Assembly: GCA_003244145.1 (NCBI GenBank)
Contig: QHBM01000084.1
Span: 1 to 64,000 of the forward strand
Source of the DNA: Chthoniobacterales bacterium
Lineage (GTDB): Bacteria; Verrucomicrobiota; Verrucomicrobiia; Chthoniobacterales; UBA10450
Direction: 5' to 3'
DNA length: 64,000 nt
A program made the translations under genes and the position numbers. The notes under the pieces are model-generated. The model was not told the origin of the DNA. It did no database searches and was given only the letters and a program-made list of their open reading frames with translations. This document shows positions 34,839 through 43,529 of this stretch, piece after piece. Within the stretch, counting starts at the first letter, position 1. Each line of letters opens with the position of its first letter.

Positions 34839-36806
34839 TTATTGCGACTGAAGAAATGGCGGCACGGGGCAATCGAGCGCGTCGGCGATGGCGCGGAGAA
34901 GCTCGGCTTCGCGGGGTTGGATGACGCCGTCTGCGGCGACGGTTTGCGCGCAGGCACTCAGGACATTCTTTTTGATTTGCGGGGCGGCTTGGCTGAAGCG
35001 ATCGAGTGCACTGTCCAGATGAGAGAGGTCGCATTGGTCGGGCGGCAGCCACGGAATTTCGACGCGGGCGATCCGGCCTAACGACTCCGCGCCTTTGGTG
35101 AAGGCGGCTTGCGCTTGGGTGGGATCGTCCTGACCGGCATAGGCCGTCGCGGATAACAGGATGCCGCCGTCGCGGGCGAGGGGACGCAGGTCATAGAACT
35201 GGGTGACCGATCGGCCCGCGGGATAGAAGTGGGTATCGAGATGACGCATCACGATTTTCTGAAGCATGTATTCGAACAAGTCGGTTTGGTTGTCGCACTC
35301 GGCGAGAATTTTCACGGCGGCGCGGAACTGGGCATACTGCGGCCGGGAAAGACGGCGCAGCGCGGGCAGCGCCAGATCCACGAGCGGAAGTCTTACCTGC
35401 GGCGGAAGGCTTTGGACCTCCGGCCAGATTTTTTCGGTCTCGTGGCGCATCGCGTCGGAAGTAGTTCGGCCGAGTTCTTCGAGTTGTTTCTGTTGCGTCG
35501 TTGCGTCTGCGCTGAGAAGAAACGCGCAGATTAAGGCGGACGCGCCGAGCGGATCGCGGGCGGCTTCTTGCAATGAAGCCGGAAGCATTTGGTGAAGATC
35601 GATGGCGTAATCGAGATGCTGCGTCGTTGGCCGGCCGATATCGGCAACGATGCTTTGCTGCGCGACGACGGCGGTGGCAAGAAATGGAAGCGGTGGCGGA
35701 GTTGAAAGTGGTGGCGGCGGCGGTGGTTGTGAACTGGGAAGTGGCGGCGGCACGAGACGCGGAGGTGGTGGTGGTTGAGAAACTGGAAGTGGGGGAGGCG
35801 GTTCGGGCGGAGGCGGCACCACCGATGTGGGGAATTTTCCATCGAAGCTCGGATCCAGAGCGCGAATGCGTTCTTCCAGTGGCGGGTGCGTGGCGAAACC
35901 GAAGAAGGAACTCTTGAGGCCGTTCGCGAAAAATAAGTGGCTGGCTTCGCTGGCCCGCGGCGATTGCAGTGCGGAACCTTCACCAAGTCCGCCGATTTTC
36001 TTGAGCGCACCCGCGAGTCCGGAAGGGTTACGGGTGAACTGCACGGCTGCGGCGTCGGCCAGAAATTCACGCTGACGGCTGACGGCGGCCTGGATCAAGC
36101 GCCCGAACAAGACGCCGATCCAGCCGACGATGATGAGAGCGAGTCCGAGCAACGGCAGCGGATTTTTTTTGCCGCGGGTGCGGATAAGGATGCGTCCGAT
36201 AACAGTCAGGCAAAGAATTCCAAAGATGAGCCCCATCAAACGCAGATTGAGCCGCATGTCGCCGTTGAGCAGATGGCTGAACTCGTGCGCGATGACGCCT
36301 TGCAGTTCGTCGCGCGTGAGCATGGTCATGCAACCGCGCGTCACGCTCACGGCCGCATCGCTGGCGGAATGTCCGGCCGCAAATGCGTTGATCCCGTCCT
36401 CGCTATCCATGACGTAGACCTGCGGGACGGGAACGCCGGAAGCGATCGCCATTTCTTCCACGACGTTCAGGAGCTTGCGTTCGTTGGGGTCGGTCGTGTT
36501 CGAGTTGACCAGGCGGCCGTCCAATAATTCAGCGACGGCGCGCCCGCCGCGCGCGAGGGCCATGGTCTTGAAGACGGTGCCCATCGCAATGACGCCCAGC
36601 GTGGCCAGGGCCGTCTCAACGAACAGTTCAGGCTGCAAGAAACTGAAGGTGGTTTCGCCGCTGGAATCCTTGAGGGAGACGCCGCCAAAGATCAGCGCGA
36701 CAGCGGCGTAAACCGCCAGGATCAGCAGGGCGATGGCGATCGCAAAATAGAAGACCAGGAACGCGGTATGGCGTCGGGCTTTTTCCTGGCGCTCGAAGAA
36801 GTCCAC
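34839..36806 (-). CDS. M48 family metallopeptidase with polyproline linker and TerB-like tail
   Basis: VIAHEFSHLLNGDMRL (HExxH); PPPPEPPPPLPVSQPPPPP; VAADGVIQPREAELLRAIADAL. Confidence 0.88.
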   Translation of the reverse strand: MDFFERQEKARRHTAFLVFYFAIAIALLILAVYAAVALIFGGVSLKDSSGETTFSFLQPELFVETALATLGVIAMGTVFKTMALARGGRAVAELLDGRLVNSNTTDPNERKLLNVVEEMAIASGVPVPQVYVMDSEDGINAFAAGHSASDAAVSVTRGCMTMLTRDELQGVIAHEFSHLLNGDMRLNLRLMGLIFGILCLTVIGRILIRTRGKKNPLPLLGLALIIVGWIGVLFGRLIQAAVSRQREFLADAAAVQFTRNPSGLAGALKKIGGLGEGSALQSPRASEASHLFFANGLKSSFFGFATHPPLEERIRALDPSFDGKFPTSVVPPPPEPPPPLPVSQPPPPPRLVPPPLPSSQPPPPPPLSTPPPLPFLATAVVAQQSIVADIGRPTTQHLDYAIDLHQMLPASLQEAARDPLGASALICAFLLSADATTQQKQLEELGRTTSDAMRHETEKIWPEVQSLPPQVRLPLVDLALPALRRLSRPQYAQFRAAVKILAECDNQTDLFEYMLQKIVMRHLDTHFYPAGRSVTQFYDLRPLARDGGILLSATAYAGQDDPTQAQAAFTKGAESLGRIARVEIPWLPPDQCDLSHLDSALDRFSQAAPQIKKNVLSACAQTVAADGVIQPREAELLRAIADALDCPVPPFLQSQ

Positions 36807-36824
36807 CGATTCTGTGGCGAAGAT

Positions 36825-37418
36825 TTAGAACGCGACTTTGGGCGCTTCCTTTTGTTCCGGCTTCTCGACCACGAAGAGTTCAGCCGGGCCAAAACCAAAT
36901 GTGTTTGCGATCATGTTGGTGGGAAAAACCTCGCGGCGCGTGTTGTAGCCCATGACCGAATCGTTGTAGGCCTGGCGCGCGAACGAGACTTTGTTTTCGG
37001 TCGAGGTCAGCTCTTCCATCAAACTGAGCATGGTCGTGTTCGCCTTGAGATCGGGATAAGCTTCGGCCAGGGCGAACAACCGGCCCATGACGCCGGAGAG
37101 CGCGCCTTCGGCGGAAGACAATTCTTTCATGGAGGAAGCGTCGCCCGGGTTGGCGGCGGCGCGGGTATTGGCGGTGGCGGCGGCGTTGCGCGCGGCGATG
37201 ACGGCTTCAAGGGTGCCGCGCTCGTGCTGGAGATAACCCTTGGCGGTTTCGACCAGGTTCGGAATCAGGTCGTAACGTCGTTTGAGTTGCACATCGATTT
37301 GCGAGTAGGCGTTCTTGTAGCGATTGCGCAACGTGACCAGGGCGTTGTAGGCGCCGATGACGAAGATGATCAGGAAGAACCCGACCAAAAGAATGACGCC
37401 GAGAAGGATTAAGCCCAT
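36825..37418 (-). CDS. lemA: LemA family protein
   Basis: YNALVTLRNRYKNAYSQIDVQLKRRYDLIPNLVETAKGY. Confidence 0.92.
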   Translation of the reverse strand: MGLILLGVILLVGFFLIIFVIGAYNALVTLRNRYKNAYSQIDVQLKRRYDLIPNLVETAKGYLQHERGTLEAVIAARNAAATANTRAAANPGDASSMKELSSAEGALSGVMGRLFALAEAYPDLKANTTMLSLMEELTSTENKVSFARQAYNDSVMGYNTRREVFPTNMIANTFGFGPAELFVVEKPEQKEAPKVAF

Positions 37419-37515
37419 AGAATTTCCTCTGCTAAAGTTGGCCCATTGCTAGGGCAAAGCGGTTGCGCAGGCAATCACAAACTCCCGGTTCGCGAATAAT
37501 GCGATAGGTTAAATC

Positions 37516-38238
37516 ATGAGCCGGGACTTCGAGGAGCTGGATTTCCAGGAAACGCCGCTGGGCGCGCTCATTCTGCGGCGGCGGCGGATGCTCTCGTTAG
37601 GCGGCCTCGAGATTTACGAAGTGAAACTCGGCGACGCCTTCCTGATGTCGAGCCTGTTTCATGAAGTGGAGGAGGCGCTCGCTCATCGGGGCCTGGCTGA
37701 TTTGAAGGGAACGCACTGGGACGTGGTGGTCGGCGGGCTCGGACTCGGCTACACCGCGCGGGCCGCGCTCGCGAATCGCGAGGTCGCGTCGCTTCTGGTC
37801 ATCGACGCTTTGCAGCCGGTGATCGATTGGCATCAGCGCGGCCTCGCGCCGCTCGGTCCGGAACTGATGGGCGATCCGCGCACGCGAATGTTGCAGGCCG
37901 ATTTTTTCGCGCGCGCGCAATCGGTGGACGGATTCGATCCGGAGCAGCCGGGCAGGCGTTTTCACGCGGTCCTGTTGGACATCGATCATTCGCCACGCAG
38001 TTTGCTGCACGAGGGGAACGCGACGTTCTATCAGGCGGAAGGACTGCGGGCGCTCGCGGCCCATCTCTATCCGGGCGGCGTTTTCGCTCTTTGGTCGGAC
38101 GATCCGCCGGATGACGAATTCCTCAGCCTGCTCGGCGGCGCGTTCGCGAACGCGCGCGCGCATATCGTCACGTTTGCCAATCCGCTGCTGGAAGGCGAAT
38201 CGGCCAGCACGGTCTATGTGGCGGAGAAAGGAGAATGA
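37516..38238 (+). CDS. Spermidine synthase-like methyltransferase-fold protein
   Basis: VVGGLGLGYTARAAL, VIDALQPVIDWH, LDIDHSPRSLL. Confidence 0.7.
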   Translation: MSRDFEELDFQETPLGALILRRRRMLSLGGLEIYEVKLGDAFLMSSLFHEVEEALAHRGLADLKGTHWDVVVGGLGLGYTARAALANREVASLLVIDALQPVIDWHQRGLAPLGPELMGDPRTRMLQADFFARAQSVDGFDPEQPGRRFHAVLLDIDHSPRSLLHEGNATFYQAEGLRALAAHLYPGGVFALWSDDPPDDEFLSLLGGAFANARAHIVTFANPLLEGESASTVYVAEKGE

Positions 38239-38280
38239 TCGGGGCTCAGCGCGATCAACTCTAATCGTGTAGAGTGACGC

Positions 38281-38697
38281 ATGTCAGATCCTCGCAACGT
38301 TGCCCACGCCAAGAAAGTCACTCAGGAAAAAGATCACGAACAAGCCAAGTCTCCCGCGACCGCCAAACAAAAATCGAGGAAGGCAAAGCCCGCCGCTGAA
38401 TCCGCCGTGCCGGCATCGGCTGTGGAACCAGCGAAGTCAGAGTCAGCGGCTCCGGGCGAATTGGAGAGATCGCTCGCAGTCCTTTCCAAGCTCAAGGACA
38501 TGGAATTTCATTCGCGTGCGAATATCGAAGCGCTCGCGGAACTGACGTTAACCATCGAAGACGAACTGAAGCAGAAGGAGTTTGTCGAACCGATCGGCGC
38601 GCTCTATTCGGCCCAGGATGGTTTTCACACCAAGATCGCGGCGCTGATCGCGAGCTACGAAGCAAAGTGCGAAAGCCTTAAGGAAAGTCCAAAGTAG
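38281..38697 (+). CDS. Hypothetical protein with Lys/Ala-rich N-terminus
   Basis: ORF; helical C-terminal half. Confidence 0.5.
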   Translation: MSDPRNVAHAKKVTQEKDHEQAKSPATAKQKSRKAKPAAESAVPASAVEPAKSESAAPGELERSLAVLSKLKDMEFHSRANIEALAELTLTIEDELKQKEFVEPIGALYSAQDGFHTKIAALIASYEAKCESLKESPK

Positions 38698-38706
38698 AAA
38701 GTGGAA
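38686..38706. repeat. Heptad array AGTCCAA AGTAGAA AGTGGAA
   Basis: 7-bp period; contains stop codon of 38281-38697. Confidence 0.75.
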
Positions 38707-38754
38707 AGACAGGCGCCCTTGACCGAGGTCAGGCGAACGACGCAGGATCGTTGC

Positions 38755-39282
38755 ATGCGCCCACTCATTCTTTTCATTGCCCTTATCGGTGCGACCGGCT
38801 CGCTGCGCGCGGAACCGGTTTCTCTGCTCGGTGGCAAACTGAAACTCGAAACGACCGACACTTTCGTCGCGGAAAAGAAACCCACCTCATCCAAGCAATC
38901 AATCGCGGATTTCAAGGCGAGGAAGAGCGACGCCTGGGGCGCGATCCTGCGTGGGACACATGGTCTGCAGCCGGACGGTTTGAAGGGTTACATGGATAGG
39001 AAGGTGGCGGAATACACCAAAGGGATGGCGTGGCTCCCGCGCCTCGATTGGTTGAAAAAAGAGATCGTGACGATCGACGGACGCCAGTGGGCCGACATGC
39101 GATACATCGCGCCGCGAGAGAAAGCGAAAGACCCGCGCGACGGTTTGTTGTACACGCGCATCCTAGCGACGTCCTATGGCGGGCAATTACTCGAAATCAC
39201 CTTCACCAGCAACACGGACGAGAACCCGGCCTTGAAGGACAAGATCGACCAGTTGATGGCGTCGGTGAAGCTGACGGAATGA
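38755..39282 (+). CDS. Secreted hypothetical protein
   Basis: Signal peptide MRPLILFIALIGATGSLRA. Confidence 0.6.
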   Translation: MRPLILFIALIGATGSLRAEPVSLLGGKLKLETTDTFVAEKKPTSSKQSIADFKARKSDAWGAILRGTHGLQPDGLKGYMDRKVAEYTKGMAWLPRLDWLKKEIVTIDGRQWADMRYIAPREKAKDPRDGLLYTRILATSYGGQLLEITFTSNTDENPALKDKIDQLMASVKLTE

Positions 39283-39293
39283 AGGCAGAGCGC

Positions 39294-40037
39294 CTAGTCG
39301 AGAAGCTCGACGGAATCGCCTCGGCGCAAAATGCCCTCTACCTTCACGGTGCCGTAAACACCGGCCATGCCCTCGTGGGCTTGCGCGACCGTCTTTAGTA
39401 ACGCCGGCTCTTTTTCCGCTGTGTCGGGATCGAGTGTGATCATCATGCAACGGCCGTCGCGTTTCACAATGGAGACGATCGCGGTCGGTCCGATACGAAT
39501 GGAGCGGCCGACAAACGCGTCCTCGGCGAAACCATCGGCCGCGGTTAGGTCCAGGTAGACGTTGGCTCTGAAGCGCCGCTTATCCAGGGTCAGGCCGGTT
39601 TCTTCGCCGAGCGTTCGCACGGTTTGCAAACTGATGATCGAGACCGGATGGCAATCTGTCAGCGCGCGATCCGAACGCATTAGGGTGAGCTCGTGTTTAC
39701 TTTCGAGGCCGAGGCGCAGGCGGTCGATCAACGCGGGATCATCGATCGCGACCGTGTCACCCGCTGGCGTTTCCACATCGATCGTGAGCTCGTTCGCGCT
39801 GGTGCAGTCCTGGTTGGGCCGACGATAACGCGGCCGAAACCGCAGCATTTGGCGCTGGTCCCTGCCGGTGAAGTAGGGAAACTCTTTTCGGCTGGCCGAA
39901 CTGTTGAAGGCGAAAAGGCGATCGCCTTTGATTCCGGAGTAACCCGCGAAGACCTCATCCAACTCTTCGCCTCTCATGCTCTTGACCGGATAACGCCAGA
40001 GACTTTCCACGGTTCCGATCCAGCTCATCGCACGCAT
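39294..40037 (-). CDS. MOSC domain protein
   Basis: LWRYPVKSMRGEELDE, CHPVSIISLQTVRTL, DKRRFRANVYLD. Confidence 0.87.
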   Translation of the reverse strand: MRAMSWIGTVESLWRYPVKSMRGEELDEVFAGYSGIKGDRLFAFNSSASRKEFPYFTGRDQRQMLRFRPRYRRPNQDCTSANELTIDVETPAGDTVAIDDPALIDRLRLGLESKHELTLMRSDRALTDCHPVSIISLQTVRTLGEETGLTLDKRRFRANVYLDLTAADGFAEDAFVGRSIRIGPTAIVSIVKRDGRCMMITLDPDTAEKEPALLKTVAQAHEGMAGVYGTVKVEGILRRGDSVELLD

Positions 40038-40111
40038 TGTATCACAGCGGCCTTTCGAAACCAGATTGAGCAGATGCGGATTGGCCGCGCACGGACGATA
40101 GTAGCGGCCTT

Positions 40112-41416
40112 ATGTCGTTTCGCGCTCTGCAACTTTCGCCCCCGATTCTCAAAGCTATCCAGGAGGCTGGCTACACCGAACCGACTCCCATTCAACTCGC
40201 CGCCATTCCGGAAGTGCTGGCCGGGCGCGACGTGATCGGCATCGCCCAGACCGGCACCGGAAAGACGGCCGCGTTCGTTTTGCCCATCCTAACCAAACTC
40301 TCCGCCTCCCTCGCGGAGGGAAGGCGTCGCGGAACGCGCGCTCTCATCGTCGCTCCCACCCGTGAGCTGGTAGTCCAGATCGAGGAAAACGTGCGCGCCT
40401 ACGCGAGACATCTTCCTTTGCGAATGGCAACGGTTTTCGGCGGCGTGAGCGAACGGCCGCAGCTCGAAGCGCTCCGTTCCGGTGTCGATCTCGTCGTTGC
40501 TACGCCGGGCCGGTTGATCGATTTGATGGGCCAGCGTGCCGCCAACTTTTCCGGGCTCGAATTTCTTGTGCTCGATGAAGCCGATCGCATGCTCGACATG
40601 GGTTTCCTGCCTCCGATCCGGCAAATCGTGAAGGCGTTGCCGCGCCGGCGGCAAACGCTGATGTTCTCGGCTTCGCTCTCGCGCGAAATCGAAAAGCTCG
40701 CCCACGAATTCCAACAGGCGCCCAAGATTATCGAGATCGGCCGCCGCGCCAATCCGGCCGACACCGTGACCCAATTCGTTTACGACGTGCGCTCGCATCT
40801 GAAGCCGGCGCTCCTTCTCCATCTCCTGGCCGATCCGCAGTTCAATACCGTGCTGGTTTTCACGCGGACGAAGCACGGCGCCGATCGCATCGCGCGCCGC
40901 CTCGAGGGCAGCGGAATCAAGACCGGCACGATTCATTCGAACCGTTCGCAAAATCAGCGGCTGCGCGCGTTGAAGGATTTCAAATCGGGCGCGGTGCGGG
41001 TGCTGGTCGCGACCGACATCGCGGCGCGCGGCATCGACGTCGATGGAATTTCGCACGTGGTGAACTTCGATTTCCCGATGCACTCGGAGGATTACGTCCA
41101 CCGGATTGGGCGGACCGGTCGCGCGCATGCGGTGGGCGATGCGATCAGTTTCGTTACGCCGGAGGATCAGGGTCCGTTGCGTTCGCTCGAACGCTTTATT
41201 GGCCGCGGAATCGTGCGCAAGAAAGCGGAAGGGTTCGATTACAATGCGGCGGGCCCGCCACGCGAAGAGCGGGGCAGGGGAGATGGCCGCATGGCCCGGC
41301 CGAAAGCGGTCGAGCCGCGGTTGCCCGGAAATTCCCCGCGCGGCGGCGGCGACCCAATGCAACGCAATGGCGGTGGCCGGCGTTCGTTTGGACGGTCGCG
41401 CTCGCGTTCGCGGTAA
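40112..41416 (+). CDS. DEAD-box RNA helicase, RhlE type
   Basis: AQTGTGKTAAF, PTRELVVQIEENV, VLDEADRMLDMGF, HRIGRTGRA; RG-rich tail. Confidence 0.95.
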   Translation: MSFRALQLSPPILKAIQEAGYTEPTPIQLAAIPEVLAGRDVIGIAQTGTGKTAAFVLPILTKLSASLAEGRRRGTRALIVAPTRELVVQIEENVRAYARHLPLRMATVFGGVSERPQLEALRSGVDLVVATPGRLIDLMGQRAANFSGLEFLVLDEADRMLDMGFLPPIRQIVKALPRRRQTLMFSASLSREIEKLAHEFQQAPKIIEIGRRANPADTVTQFVYDVRSHLKPALLLHLLADPQFNTVLVFTRTKHGADRIARRLEGSGIKTGTIHSNRSQNQRLRALKDFKSGAVRVLVATDIAARGIDVDGISHVVNFDFPMHSEDYVHRIGRTGRAHAVGDAISFVTPEDQGPLRSLERFIGRGIVRKKAEGFDYNAAGPPREERGRGDGRMARPKAVEPRLPGNSPRGGGDPMQRNGGGRRSFGRSRSRSR

Positions 41417-41435
41417 GGTCGGTGCGCGCCGCGGC

Positions 41436-43529
41436 TTACTTCGCGTGCTGATCTGCCGTGTGGTAGGCCTTGGGAAACTTGATCAGCTTTATTTTTTTCT
41501 CGAGTTCTTTGATGGAGAGGGCATGCATCTCCCACTCGGGGGTCAAAGCGAACTCTTCTTCCACCGGCACCTTGGTCAGGTCCTGCTCGAGGACGAAGGC
41601 CCAAACCTGGAGCTTGCCGCCTTTGACCGCGCACACGACTTTCCAAAAATCGCGCGGAATCCTGACGCTCACATTTCCTGCGTTATCTTTTCCGGCGAAG
41701 AGCGGGTCGTCATCCGCCAGAACGGGTCCGGCGAAAAGGCAATAGTTCTCCGTCTTCTCCTTCGCTTTCGCCTGCCCGAGGACGAAGTTCTCCAGGTTCC
41801 CCCAGAGACCATGCAAGCGACTTTGATTGAAGTTAGCCCTTTGCGGTGAGCAGTTGGTGGTGTGAAACGTGTCGCCGTTCGCGCGTTGCACCTCCGCGAA
41901 GTCTACTCCCCAGCAGACGTCCTCGCGCCGCACGATATGTCCCTTGTCGAAAGCCGCGTTGTCCTTCGAGTAGAAGGTGTCGGGCAAAGTGACGGTGTCG
42001 TCCACGCGCGAATCGGCAACCCATCGTTCGATTTCGCCATTCTCCAAACCGGTCAGACCTTTACGGGAATAATCACGGTCCTTCTCCGGCATTCGGCTCT
42101 TGTCGCTGCCGTCCACATTTGAGGCGGTGAAGATCGCGAGCCGCCGGGTCTTATGAAGGACGACACTGAAATGGTCGTAGGGAATGATGGTGCCGCCATT
42201 CTTCATCTTGCCGATAATTTTTTTGTCGATCACGGTGGGCAGCGGTGTCGAGACCCCGAGGAATTTTGTCTGGAACCCTTTTCGCGAGCTGTAGTCCTTG
42301 TCCACGATCGGCTCCTTCATCGTCTCGAATTCCGAGGGGCCACCGACCACTGCGCCGGAAACGGGGCCGGGCCCTGCTCCAACGGTTGCGGCGGAGAGGG
42401 TGAGCGGCTGACCGAGAACGGTGAGCTGGAGGTCAACAACGAGAGAGACGCGCTGGGCGCCGCCTCCGCTGTTTGATGGGAGGGATGGAGATGAAGAGGG
42501 TGTGCTCATGATTTCTTTCGCGTTCGGATTTTGGAAGGCCAGCGCAAGGACATCGCCGCCATTCATGGCCTGTTGGAGCTCGGCGAGGTGGCCGTTCTTT
42601 TCTTTGGCTTCGGCCAGAATCGCCGCGCAGATCTTACTGATGCGCACGCCGGCATTTGCGATCCAATCCACCTCAGAATCGTCGATGCCCTCAAGGCTGG
42701 CGACCCTCCGTCCATCCTTCAGAACAAAGAGGTTGCCATCACGACGCGCTTTACCTTGATGGTGAAGAGCGGCCACCTGAAGCGAATCGTTAAAGACTGG
42801 AGCGCCCGAGGATCCTTGAGCCGTGTCGCTCCTATAGACGAGGAACTCGGGATCGCTGTCATCCACCAACTGATTCTCGCGGATGGCGAATTGACGTCGT
42901 TGTCCGCCAGGGTGCTGGATAATAGTCAACCATTCCGGCGCCTTCGCTTTCCCGGATTCGGGGATTAACCGAAGGTAACCAAAGCGCGACAATGGTTCCC
43001 CGCCATTAGTCGAAGCCGCTTCGACCGAGACCAGCGCGAAGTCGAGCGCGGCATGATTGAAAAAGAAAAGGTCCGGCCGCAACCGATAGATGAAAGAAGG
43101 TGTTGGGTCGCCGGCGATGTCGAGGCGAAAATTAAATTCCACAGTGGAGGAAGCCGCCTCTTCCGCGGTGGGGAAAACGTGTTCGTTCGTCAGGAATAAA
43201 CGCGGGGAGACCATGAACCCCGTGGCGCAGCCACGCTCATGTCCGAGCGAGCTGCGGATGCTGATTCGCGCCACTGGCTGCGCCGCGACCAGCGCGCGTT
43301 CGAGGTAGAACTGATCGACCAAATCATTTGTTCCGATGAGCCGCTCGAGCTCGGTCTCGGAAGGTCGCGCTCCGCCCTCACTCAGAAATGAGCGGCGCTT
43401 GCGTGTGTCACTGCTCGCCCGCGCGCGTTTTGCCGTCGGGAGAAAGGTCAGCGCCTGGTGCCGTGTGATTCCGGCCAGGACGCGCTGGGCGCCGTCCTTC
43501 ACGGCAGATTTTGTTTCCTCGATCTTCAT
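41436..43529 (-). CDS. Trypsin-like serine protease fused to DNA/RNA non-specific (NUC) endonuclease
   Basis: Triad-like LTNEHVF / ALDFALV / GSSGAPVFN; NUC motif DKGHIVRREDVCWG and NCSPQRANFNQSRLHGLWGNLENFV. Confidence 0.88.
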   Translation of the reverse strand: MKIEETKSAVKDGAQRVLAGITRHQALTFLPTAKRARASSDTRKRRSFLSEGGARPSETELERLIGTNDLVDQFYLERALVAAQPVARISIRSSLGHERGCATGFMVSPRLFLTNEHVFPTAEEAASSTVEFNFRLDIAGDPTPSFIYRLRPDLFFFNHAALDFALVSVEAASTNGGEPLSRFGYLRLIPESGKAKAPEWLTIIQHPGGQRRQFAIRENQLVDDSDPEFLVYRSDTAQGSSGAPVFNDSLQVAALHHQGKARRDGNLFVLKDGRRVASLEGIDDSEVDWIANAGVRISKICAAILAEAKEKNGHLAELQQAMNGGDVLALAFQNPNAKEIMSTPSSSPSLPSNSGGGAQRVSLVVDLQLTVLGQPLTLSAATVGAGPGPVSGAVVGGPSEFETMKEPIVDKDYSSRKGFQTKFLGVSTPLPTVIDKKIIGKMKNGGTIIPYDHFSVVLHKTRRLAIFTASNVDGSDKSRMPEKDRDYSRKGLTGLENGEIERWVADSRVDDTVTLPDTFYSKDNAAFDKGHIVRREDVCWGVDFAEVQRANGDTFHTTNCSPQRANFNQSRLHGLWGNLENFVLGQAKAKEKTENYCLFAGPVLADDDPLFAGKDNAGNVSVRIPRDFWKVVCAVKGGKLQVWAFVLEQDLTKVPVEEEFALTPEWEMHALSIKELEKKIKLIKFPKAYHTADQHAK

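Noticed and set aside
3462-38713. Short tandem arrays as a possible CRISPR
   Set aside because: Units are 7 bp with no spacers; no cas genes in the window.
40289-41362. 357-aa minus-strand ORF
   Set aside because: Antisense to the DEAD-box helicase; Arg/His-rich translation typical of a spurious frame.
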